A stretch of DNA of 64,000 bases, from contig CM072869.1 of NCBI GenBank assembly GCA_036937835.1, positions 10,948,001 to 11,012,000 of the forward strand. The letters run 5' to 3'. The notes beneath the pieces were generated by a model. That model searched no databases, was not told the origin of the DNA, and was given only the letters and a program-made list of their open reading frames with translations. The DNA is from Pampus argenteus (taxonomy: Eukaryota; Chordata; Actinopteri; Scombriformes; Stromateidae). Position numbers and translations under genes: made by a program. Positions 36,413 to 48,100 of the stretch are shown here, piece by piece; within the stretch, counting starts at the first letter, position 1; every line of letters begins with the position of its first letter.

Positions 36413-39400
36413 GACATATCCAGATTGCGTGTGGATCCCGCTGTGACAGACTGCAGACTCAACAGTCTCAAATGTGTCTCAAGTCAACACTTTTGATCGC
36501 ATTTCAGTTTACTTCTCACATTTGACTGGGGAAAGTGTGACTGCTGCTAAACAAGCAAAAGGAAAACAAACAATGAATCAAACATCATAATGTATAAATA
36601 TACCGAAATACACATTTGTGCTTAGTTGTACAGCTAGTCAAGAGGAGCAAAGAGGTGATTTGCATACCGAATAACACCACACACAAAATATGAGGAAGAA
36701 AGATGGCAAGGCAAAGCAATCAAAAGAAAACATGGACATCATTTCTTGTTCACTCTCTCGCCATGTTCTCTCTCTCTCTCTGTCTCCATCATTAGACTAA
36801 AAAGGTACATTATTTTGTTTTTAATGTAAACAATCTACTAACTATCTAGTTCTTATATTATTGTCGCAACTGGTGCTTAGTTCCTGTGTAAACAAAAGTT
36901 GTACACACTTTGTAATAGCCATGAGGCTTGTGCACAACCAGCAGGACAGCAAACCCTACCTTGATTGTTTTTGGACATTTTGCAGGTAAAGTTTCTGAGT
37001 GCCTAAAAATGTTTTTGGAAGTTCTGAGTGTCTGCAGTGGAAATGTGCTACAAAGTTGAAAGAGGGGAAAAAAAGAGTGTATCTTTCTTTTGAAAAGACA
37101 CTGTGTTGTGTTACAAAGATACTAAAGAGTTAATTGTACTTCTACCACTAATATAGTAGTAATGTTGCTTTTCACTCTTGTAGTATTGTTAAGGTCGCAT
37201 TTGTCTGTGTGGTTAAAAGAATATAATAAAAAATGTTAATTTGGGGTGATTGACTGATCAGCAATGTGTGAAAATCATAATCCTTTCTTTTTTTCTCAAT
37301 TCATGTTAATTTTTCATTATAAATCAGTCAGTTGAAGACAAGCTAACATTATGAATAGAACTAAATAGAGTCAGGGACATGATGATGTAAGATTTACATA
37401 AATGTCTAAGTTGAAAAAAACACTTATTATAAAGCTTTTAGCTTTTGATTGATGAAAACTTCATAATAATAGAAAATTGATATATTGTGAAGATTTACAT
37501 GAAATGTGTGTAACAATTGTACCTATGTCCGAATGAGCTGCCCCTCTAATCATCATAACTCGTGCCTCTTGTGTAACAATGTCTCCCTGCTCAGTTTTCC
37601 TTATTAATTAATTTGCTTGCCTGTCTCAGTTATTACTGCAGACACCACTGATTGGATTTTGAAGACATAATAATACAATATTACAGCCACAACCTGACTC
37701 ATAACACTTATGTCCCTGTAGACACAAAGTTTAATCACACATCCAGCTTTCCTAAGCACCCTGAATCGTGACTTCAAACTCTTTGATTACATAGAAATGG
37801 AAAAAAACAAATGTAAAATGTAACTTGTTTCAGGTATATTTCAACATTTCCCAGGGATAAAGAAATGTTATACTTCTTCTGATTAGAGCCTGTTGTTATC
37901 TTAAATGTCATTCTTTAGTGTTGATCATCCCTGCTTTGCCATCATCACTTGTCGTTGTCCATGAATCATGAAAGAAGGTAAGTGAAAAAAACAATTAGAT
38001 GCGTCGGTTGTTCCCAGATGACTCATCTCCACCTTGTAATACATCATATAATAAAAATAAATTAGATACTGTGTAATTATTCATGTGTGATCACAGTCTC
38101 TTGGGGTTTTAGGTATTGGCTGTGGCACTGTGGGATTTTTTCACTTTATTTCAGTGTTTAATAACTTATTTTCTATCAATTATCACTGGGCATAAGTACA
38201 TAAGTACATATAAGGCAACAATGAATATGTCCTTCTATATAAATAATGAAGACAGCCTGACAAGTCTTACAAATTAGTAACATGTAGTATATTATGTTGT
38301 TTTGAGCACATATAGAGGCAGTCAGTATAATTTTAGAAATATTGTAACGCAGTGCTGAGATATTTCAATCAAAATCCATTCAGTGGTGTCTATGATACAC
38401 TGACCAGTCCAATGTAAAAATGGAAACATGCAATAATGAGATATATTTTTCCCCCAACATCTAGTGAAAAATTAGGCCACCGGTCTCTGAATATTGTCCA
38501 CGACACACATAAGTGTGTCTAATCAGTCTAATTTAGAAAAAGCCACTACAAGGTTATAAGAAAGTAACATCTAATCAGAGGTGTTATTGGACTTTGCACT
38601 TGAGACATGGATGAATAAACAAATAACAAATGCCCATTTGTGTCAGTCAGTGTATTTTATAGAGGTTAAGAGGTGAGATCAATCATTCTGATGAGCAGTG
38701 ACTGAGATTTTGTGTAACATTGGTTGAGAAACGCCCAAAAAAACGTGGACGTGGCTTGTAACATTTGCACTGAATTATTGAATTAATACAAAATTGGATT
38801 AGGGCCCTTTTTGAATTGATTAGCTATTATTGACATATTTTATTTGTTATGTGGATTAACAAACAAACATCCAAATAACAAGCTTACTACAATCATATAC
38901 GTACTACAAATATAATGCAACTCAATTTGGTATACATATAAAACATGAAAGGTGTAAGCCCACCTAAATATTTTCACATACCTAATATACGTGAATTAGG
39001 GTTGATACCTTTTAGTTTTTATTGAAATAAATTAGGGAATATATCCTTGATTGTATGTTGTTATTAGAAGACGACCTTGTTTATTATTAATTGCTGCGAT
39101 AATCATGCAGCAGGAAACATAACGATGGATGCAAGGTAGGGGACGTAAAAGTAGGTTGAAAACTGGTTTAAACATGTCTGTTATATCAAATTTCCTCATT
39201 CTTATATGATCACTGTCTCTTTAAATCTCCCCTTCCCACTTAGATTTGTGAAAGTCAGTGTGAATGATTTTGGATGAACTTTAAGTTCTGACAGTAAGAC
39301 AACAAGAGATCTCAGTCAACAACAATAATGAACACATTCAGGATGTTGATATGAGTGAGTGAGGATGTGACGTCAGTTTGGCTTTTAAATAGCTGGAAGT

Positions 39401-40669
39401 GTCCCTTAAATATACAGTAAAAGTAGTTAATCTTTATGATTATTTTTTCAGTCTGTGCTATTTTTGTGTTCAGTGAATTGCACTGTAATGAAAGGATTGC
39501 AGATGATAATGAATGATTGGTGAATGGATTGATGTCCTGATAAATGCATGCACTGACTGATGTATTGGTTAATGGATGGATTGTGTCCGTGATTGATTGA
39601 TTGAATTACATAGCTTTGTTTTTTTACTTCAGTGTGGATGCAGCAGAATATTAATAATGAGTGGGTTGACAACTGGGTTTAATCTCCTTTAAAAATGCTT
39701 TTCAAAATTGTCTGCTCCACCCCCTGTAAAGGCTGATGTGGCAAACTCAGGAGCAGAGCGAGTAATTAGAAAGCATCATTTTGCGTATCTGACATGTCAC
39801 ATTATAGGTCTTTTAGTCTTCTTTGTGTTCATCCTACATGGAAGCAACCACAGGGGTACTCCAGTCTATAAACATATGTGGTGTTGCAATTGGCAAAGTG
39901 TCTCCCATTTTTGAAATGATTTTCAAATGATTGGTTTGCACAACCTTATCACAGTCATAGCAATTTCCACATTTAAAAGTTCTGTGGGGCTTTTGTTGTG
40001 GTTTGGGAGGGGACGCTCCATACCAGCTTGTCTCTCAAGTTCAGTGCATATCTGAACAAAGGTGGTTCTGCGAACAGTCTTTGGATAAGTACACACTGAA
40101 GAATATTTCAATTGGCCCTGGAGATTATATTTCAATCAATGACTTTTCAGTGGTTTGATTGATGGATTGATTGAGAGGGACTGTAATTTACAAAGATTCT
40201 GCATAGTGGTTGCATATTAAAATGATAAAAACTGTGTGTGTGCAAAAAAGGCAGAATATAAATAAAAGTATAAGCAGCAATATGAATATAAATTTGAGTA
40301 TAACTAAAATGTCTGTATATTAACAGATATGGGGTGAAGTGGAGTTAGCATGTTTACAAACTTTACTGTCCTTGATAAAGATGGGTATTTCTTAGGCAAA
40401 GAAGCTGTGGAGGTGGTGGGTGGTCAATCTGATTTCCTGCTTTTGGAAGAGGGCAGTTGGGGGTGAGAGGGGTCCTCTTTCTGACCTGAGTTGCAAATGT
40501 GTGTGAGAGAGGGGAGTCTGATGATCTTCTCTGAACACTATACAACATGCTGTAGCCTGGGTTTAGAATGGGTGATAGTTGATAAGGCCATGTTAAAATG
40601 ATGCTCTGAGATCACTATGATAGCATATTTTCAGTCCTTCTTGCTTATTATGGTTTAATTTGTTTTGAT

Positions 40670-41015
40670 CTATTTCATTTCTGGCACCCTGTTTTTGGCA
40701 ACAGTTTCTGCAACGTCTGGATACATTGAAGTGGAACATTTTGCCTTGTAACTAGTCCATCCAGATAAAAAGACATTCTGAGATTCGATTTCATAAATGG
40801 TATGTCTTACAGCAAGATCAACCAAGCTGGAGTGAATTTCTGAAGCAATGCCTCTGTGACAGGTGAGATGTCTCCTGTCGGCTTTGCTTTAATAGTGTCA
40901 GCAATAACATGCCCTTGAGGTGGATCTGCCGAGATTAATGACCTTGTTATTCGCTGTACCATTTCATATGTGCTCCAGGTCACTAATGAGTATTTCACTG
41001 TGGATACCCAAGCAT
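40670..41015 (-). pseudogene. Decayed coding fragment of unknown family
   Basis: On the - strand, consecutive readings in shifting frames look protein-like: HSEILISDLEHI, then MVQRITRSLISADPPQGHVI and SPVTEALLQ, then EIHSSLVDLAVRHTIYEIES and NVFLSGWTSYKAKC, ending EMK and TAG at 40670-40672. At least two frameshifts separate the blocks. I do not recognise the family. It could be an old transposon ORF or a dead host exon. No splice sites or start codon were identified. Confidence 0.35.
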
Positions 41016-41559
41016 GTTCCTGTCATCCACATGTGTTTACAGGTTCAGCAATCATGCCTTTCTGAGAATGAAAGCTGCATTAGACTTAATTTACCTGAAC
41101 AATAAGGTAGGAAATTAATTATTCACAACGTATCCATGACAACTTACAATACTTGCTTACAATTTCAGCACATCTAGTATGCTAAGACACATATATTAAT
41201 ATCCATTTAGCTCCGCAGTAGGTAAAGACAAAGAGTTGCAGAATGTGGGGTATAATAAAACATGACTTTACATCTGGCATATTGAAATTTTCCCGCCAAA
41301 CTTCATAATCCAGATATCAGGTATCTATTTGCAGCAAATGTCTTTTCTAGGTTAAGCAGCTTTGCATAATTATGTGCCACAATAGAGTTGCACTAGAGAT
41401 TAAATAATGATGAATGATAAACTATTGTAACATGATTCCAATTATAACATTATGAACAATGTCCATTGACTGATATAATCCTCAGTACACTTTCATCTAA
41501 CAAATTCCTAATAATTTAAATAAAGAGGAGATAAGCTTACGATCGCAGGGCTACATCTG

Positions 41560-42807
41560 TTCCTCTCTACCAAACACCTTGGCCCATCCGCATTTTGCTC
41601 ACTGATCCACATACAACACGATCTTCCAGATAGTGCACAGCACACTCTCCCACCTTGACAACAGGGGAGGGGACTATGTCAGATTGGCTGGATATACTTT
41701 TTCTCAGCGTTCAATACTATTGTTCCATCTAGGCTGGTCAGTAAACTGATTAACTTGGGTCTAAACAGCCCTGTGTGCACCTATAATGACAGGTGGTTAT
41801 GCTGAGCCCTATGCTATACTCCTAATACGCACAAGACTAGGTGGCCCGACAAAGCTCCAACATCATCGTAACATTTTCTGGTGACACAGTTGTCGTTGGC
41901 CAGATCTCGATTGATGATGAGTCAGTTTATCAGGAGGAGATCAAAGGTCTGTTGCAGTGTTGGCGAAGAAAGGTTCAACTGGTGTAATAAAGGAGACATC
42001 ATCTCTCTTCTCCAACTTCATTGTCACACCTCAAATATTGTTAGGTAAGTTGCTAATTGAATTGTATATTAATTGTACGATGACCAGCACACCGAAGAGT
42101 AAATCTAAGTGTGGTTATTGACCGTTGCCCCCAGAGGCTAAATCAGACAATAGCTGAGATTGTCGAGGATTTAACATGGACTACACATATTGACACTATG
42201 ACAGCAAAGGCAAGACAGTGTTTATGTAATCTCAGACAGCTGAGGAAATCCAAGGTCTCACAGAAAGTCGTACTATCTTTCTACTCTGCTGCAGTGCAGA
42301 GCATCCTGATAGGGAGCCTAACTGCCTGGTAAGGCCTGTAAGGACAAGATGGCCCTGCATACTATAGACGCCCACAACCCCATAAATGGACTCTTTGTGT
42401 GACTGCAATAAAACAAAACACACAGGGTGACTGAGAAAGAGTCTCTTCTCATAGGCTCAGAGCCATGAACAATTAACAATAAACTCTTGAAGGGCAATAT
42501 ACCCAAGGACATTCACCCATGTCTCTCATGTAAAACCTGAAACCACACTGTGACACGCACATGTATATATTGTACCACTGCCATTTAAATAGTGTTGCCA
42601 CTTTATCCTCACTGTTTACTTTATAACCTGTGTTTGCATATTTAAATACTGCTGTCTCTTTATCATTAGTTATTAATAATTCTTAAGATAATTTCTTTCT
42701 TTCTTTCTTGTACTTGCATTGTGCAGTGCCTGGGAGTTTGACGCAACATCTCACTGTACATATTTGTATGCATATATGACGAATAAAATCTCTTGAATCT
42801 TGAATCT
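41560..42807 (+). mobile_element. 5'-truncated L2-type non-LTR retrotransposon (LINE), inactive
   Basis: Decayed reverse-transcriptase blocks appear in order on the + strand: a HSTLSHLDNRGGDYVRL-like segment (about 41636-41690), MLSPMLYS (about 41800), TFSGDTVVVG (about 41870) where the catalytic FADD box should be, and LTWTTHIDTMTAKARQCLCN with VVLSFYSAAVQSILIGSLTAW (42150-42332, interrupted). These are typical of fish L2 elements. The 3' end has ATAAAATCTCTTGAATCTTGAATCT (42783-42807), the short repeated tail of L2. Frameshifts, stops and loss of the catalytic Asp-Asp make it dead. Confidence 0.75.
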
Positions 42808-42809
42808 GC

Positions 42810-44110
42810 TTACAAGGAATGTTAAATCTAATTAAATCGCCAAGTAGACAAAAAGAGACAGCGGTTATTTATTGTGTTCTTGTCTTGTCTTCTTTCACAC
42901 TTGTATTTTCATTTTTGTAGTTATTGAATTCTATCATTGTATGGCATGTAACAGCCTTTCAAAGATTCTTGAATAGTCAGAGAACAAAATACTGGGCATT
43001 TTCTGAACTGCTCTGGTGTCCAATCAGTTGCAGTATCCAAAAATGTGTAAATGCAACATTTTTGGGGTTTCAAAATGGTCCTGAAAAGTGTAGTCAATGG
43101 TTACTGCCTGAACAGGTTAAGAGGGAGATTTTTGTCTGGGAAAAATGTGAAGATCTGCTTTAAAAAAAAACAAACAAAAAAAAACCTTTCAGGTGCTGAC
43201 AGTCAAAGTTCATCCTTGATCTTGGAAACAGCAGTTGAGAAAACAGTCTCACCACAAAGTCGATTTAATAGCTTTTGTGGGGCTTTCAATCGTATGACAT
43301 CATTTTGTTCAGCAGATGGAGTTGCTCAGTTGTAAAGAAAGCGGTCAGTGTTTTTCTGAGCACTCGAAAGACTAACGTCATTCTTGACCTTGAAAGAACA
43401 ATTGAGAGAACAATGTACAATTAATCCTTACAGTGCTCAGAAAAAACCCAAAAGACAGACGTGTGAAAATCTACAGTTGTCCATAACCATCGCACAAACT
43501 ATCTACTTATGAAGAACCTGTGATATGACTGAAATCTCCAGAACAATCCTTTCTGCATTTTTTTACAACCCCATTCAAAAGACAAAATCTCAGCTGTGCA
43601 TTTATGATGTCTAGCCAAGATTCAGAATAAATATTATGGGAATTATTAAATAATTACACTTTTTTTGTTTTGCAAGATGTTATCCTTTTAGATTTTCAAT
43701 TTAAGAACAATGATTTGTAGACTTTGAATGGCTCTGGGGAATTTAAAAGGCATTTATTGAAACAGAAAAGGCATTATTTGGTGGCTGTATACCTATCAGT
43801 AATATCTGTGCTTTTGTAAGTAGACCTGATGGAAAGAAATAGCAATTCATGCAAAGTGCTCATACATAACTAGAAACCTCATTTACACATCATTATTTCA
43901 CTAACATCAAATAAGGTTTTTGCTGTCCTGAAGCCAGTTTCAAATAAACAAAATGGTTGCGCAACAAATCAAGGTCGTCATCCCAGAACCATAAAGATTT
44001 GTTCTTTTTTCTGATTTCCAGCTTTGATGTGCTTTGATTACACATGTGCATGACTGATCATTGGTGATCGTTTGTGCATCACTTGATACAACATGATAAA
44101 AGGTAGATTT
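42810..44110. other. Intergenic DNA between the L2 element and the GnRH receptor 3' end
   Basis: No gene was recognised. Positions about 43190-43460 (AGCAGATGGAGTTGCTCAGTTG and flanks) look like an interspersed repeat, but I cannot place the family. Everything else is AT-rich and featureless. Confidence 0.4.
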
Positions 44111-44114
44111 TTTT

Positions 44115-45170
44115 TTTATTTCAACAAATGAACACATTGTAAGTATACATTATACTTATTATTTATATCTTTCATAACTTGCCAAAGAGAAACAACATCA
44201 TGCAAACAAACAAATGCTTTTGATAACATTTCTGGGGGTGGGGCATGGGAAGGGGAGTGGGGATGTTGAAGTTAAATATCAGAAAAACAAATTTACTGTA
44301 AACCTTACAATATTACAGAGATTTTTAGTTTCAAATTAAACAGTTTTAAATTACACAGTTTTCTTATGTATTTCTTTGTGCAGAAAACAACACTGTTTAC
44401 AACATAAAACACTGATAACACAGTACTAATATAAAATGTAAAAATGGCATGATGAATCAAGAACATTTTACAGAGCTTTGTCTCCAATGAGATTTTTGTG
44501 TAACACAATATACACAGAATTGATTGTGGGCAATTTAAGCCGTCAATAACACATCAACAACATGCTGCACAGGTACATTCAATACAAACTATGCCATAAC
44601 GTTTATTTAAAAGGCTGTCATTGTCAATGATGATCATGTAATAACATTCATTGTTGTAATGATACAAATCCACAGTATTTTATATTGCAAACAAAACACT
44701 ATGAATGACAATTTAGAGCAATTTTCAGTCGATTAGCAATTATTAGTTTACATCCAGTTGTCCATCTTCATTGACAAGCATACATGTTTTGTGACTTCTT
44801 TGCAACAGGAAATAGTAGAGGAAATAATAAGATCTACCCACAGTAGTTGTGCATGTGTGTGTGCGTGTGTGTGTATTGTCAACTGTCCTACTTCTTAATC
44901 AGAGTTTATTTTCAAATCCACTAGCCTCATGAAAATATATATCAGCAATGTGTGAGATATTCTGTGTGGTGTACTGTACAGCAATATCCTCAGCTTATCA
45001 TGGTGACTATGTAAATGTTGCAAAAAGAGTAAAGACATGCGTCAGTCTGCAGCATTTTATCATAATCTAATCTGTGGCAAAATCCTTGAACTAGTTGTCA
45101 TCTCCAGAGAAAGGCTAAGCTCAACAATGATTACAAACTGAATTTTTTTTTATTGGTATTCTTTGTGCCA
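44115..45170 (-). other. Predicted 3' UTR of the GnRH receptor gene
   Basis: AATAAA on the - strand occurs at 45154-45149 (only 17 bases after the stop), at 44607-44602 and at 44120-44115. The two more distant ones are the more plausible ends. No further exon was seen. A GT-rich run lies at 44849-44873. Confidence 0.4.
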
Positions 45171-48100
45171 TTAAATCTTGCTTACTGGAATGGATGGCTT
45201 TGGGCAGCTTTCCATGCTGTTTTTGTCCTTTCCTTCCACTATTTCTGTATTATGGCTACCTGAGGTGATTTCTCTGTGAGAAGACACACAAGTCATGTGT
45301 ATAAGGCAAGTGTTGTTTTCTGATTTAGATGGTGTGTTCAACCTCTGACAGCGTCTCTTAAGACCCTGATGAAGATGAACAGTAAACAGACCATAAGTGA
45401 TGGGGTCTAGACAGGCATTGAAGAGGCCAAAGATAAACAGCATATGAGTCAGTGAATGAGAGACTGTCTCCTCCATTTTTTCAGGAAACAACCAATACCA
45501 CAGACCCAGCAGGTAATATGGGGTCCAGCAGATGATGAATGACGACACAATGACGATACTCATCTTAAGAGTCCTCATCCGAGCTTTAGGGATGTTGTTG
45601 TGGGAGCGGCGCAGATGAACACCTCGAGACAGCACTAGAAGAGAGGAAAATCATATGTTTGTCATGCACAACTCAAAAAACTTATTTTAACATGATAATT
45701 TAAAGTCCAATTACATTTTATTGTCTCTCTTTGCAGTCAAATATAATGTCAAATATAATGAGAACTCTATGCTCTAGGTTATGTAGGCAGAATGGTATTA
45801 ACTTCATCAAATGCAAAAAAATGCAAAACTAGGTGGTACCGTCATGAAATCAAAATCATGTGTCTTTTTTTTCTTTTGGTTTCTGATATTTTCTCAATGT
45901 GATAAAAAGAGTAGATATGTATGCTGCAATAAAAAAGAAAAATGCTAATTTATTTCAGTTGGTCTTAAATGTGACTTACAGTTATTCCGAGCCATGCGGC
46001 TGGATATCTCAATAAAGATTCTTGTGTAACAGAAGATCATGATGACCAAAGGGAGGAGGAAGAGGCACACAAAGGTGAACATGTTGTAGAGGGTCTCCTG
46101 CCAGCGCTGGACAAAGCTGCCATGAGTGGTGCACTGGGTAAAGTTCTCTGGGACTGTGATGGTCACATTGTGAAATATAAACATCTATACAAAAAGACAA
46201 GAATAGTTTTACTTAGCAATATCTCAAAATCAACATTTGGATGCAATGACAACATTGAATGGGCATATTTGCAATTTGCAATTTTTCAAAAAGAACAAAC
46301 ATGTCAACATCTGATCGACAGTGTTTGGCTAGGTGTGTAAAGATGAGAGGTGGGCAGGAATTAAACCTTTCTTTCAAGCATTTTTCCTTCTTCCATCACT
46401 TTGTGTGTGTACAAGGGAAACACAATAAATGTCTTTGTGGAGAGTCAGTCCCATTTGTAAAAAATTGTTGTACATCATCTTTTCTCTATTAGCACTCAAG
46501 AAATCAGGTTACTCATAGAAATCAGGTTATGCAGGAATATCGGTTAACAAGCAATGCTGAAACTCTTGAGAATTACATGCATCACTGTAAAATTAACTTA
46601 ATATAATGTGATTTGTGATTGGAATATTTGCATATGTTTTGTCTATCATAAAAACAATAAACTATTAACATGAACTTTAGTAACCTGCTTCCTGTAAGTC
46701 CACATTCACATGTATATCTAGTAATCAGACTTCACCCAAACTAGAGATGCACCAGTACTGATACTGATACTGATACTGATATTGGATATCGGATATCGGT
46801 CTCACTTTGTCAGGCAGGTCCTATTTAAGTAATTTTTTGATTGAGAAGAGGTGTGGTAGTAATCAGGCCTGGGTGTGGTTCAGGTGTCCACAGTTAAGTT
46901 GTGTTTTAACAGGGGGGCAAACATTTTTTCACACAGGGATATGTAGCTTTGGATTTTGTTTTTGCCTAATAAAAACCTTCATTTAAAAACTGCATTTTGT
47001 GTTTACGTGTGTTATCATTGTTTTATATTAAATTGTTGATTTTTTGTGACAAACAAAAAAATAAAAAATAAAAAAATCAGGAAGGGGGCAAATACATTTT
47101 CACAGCACTGTATATCATTCGATATGGGAGAAAAAGTAGAGTTGTGTCTGCTTAGCCAGCCAATACCACCCCTGTTGAAAACCTTTTTTTAAAACTTAAA
47201 CAGGCTACTTTGTATTAATATCAGGAAAAAAAACAACCCAGTTAGCTCCCTGTTGAAATCAGGCTTCACTAATCCCCTACCCAAATAATAAAAATCTGAT
47301 TTCTCATTATATTATGTTTAAAGATCCCCTCTAAAACCTGTTTTAAGACAACATCCAATGAATATGCAAATATTTTCATTTCAAAAGATTAACTGCCAGA
47401 ATGAATGATCCCAGTACAAGACTCCTCCTACTTCACTAAAGAGTCAAGTCTTAGTGCATGTACACTGGAGGCTTCCACATCACACTCATATAAACAGCAT
47501 CTTGGACCATGATGAACTCACTGTGATTGATGGCAGGTTGACATCCAGCACTTCTGGTGAGGCACAGTCATACTAAATAGTTTGTTTTAAGCATACCCTT
47601 CAGTAGCAGTTAGTTTGACAGTTGAATTAAGACATTACAGTCAGTGCATTCCTCAAAATCTTGATTGTATCTCATGGTACTAATAAATATTAGTCCTGGG
47701 TTTCTTCTAAACCACTTAAATTAATGTGATGCCTAATTGTGTTCCCATAGAAATGAGTCGAAAAAAACACAACAGAAACTCGGCGTCAACAATTTTGGAG
47801 TTCTCCCATGACAGTGCTTTCATTACACAAGTCCCTGTTTTTCTCTTCTCAGTAAAACACATACAGTAAATGAGAAAAAACGAACTGAATCTGTAACTGC
47901 AAGAATCACACCACCAACTGCAACATTTTGATATTAAAGCACAATCTAATAAGCTATATATATACAGCACTATAAGTATTCACAGTGGGTATGACAGGTT
48001 GCTAATGTCAGATCACATTTATGATGTTTTTTTTATGGTTAGACGTTTTCATCTGAGGGCAGAATCCACAGTGGTGGATAATCTTAAGGGAGAGTGAAAC

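Larger units (their letters stand above)
34690..40660. other. Intergenic DNA, no gene recognised
   Basis: AT-rich sequence with a compound microsatellite (35241-35279), an 11-bp inverted repeat (36356-36412) and a TGATTGATTGA-rich patch (39500-39610, again near 40150-40175). Open frames such as 36073-36525 lack homology, start context and splice signals. The stretch 39930-40135 on the - strand includes a Cys-rich FKCGNCYDCDKVV reading but no wider coding support. Confidence 0.5.

Noticed and set aside
36073..36525. 150-codon open frame
   Set aside because: Covers an inverted repeat and AT-rich flank; no protein-like conservation visible.
39930..40135. Cys-rich reading FKCGNCYDCDKVV on the - strand as a zinc-binding protein or retroelement fragment
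   Set aside because: Only one short block looks protein-like; the neighbouring frames give no support.
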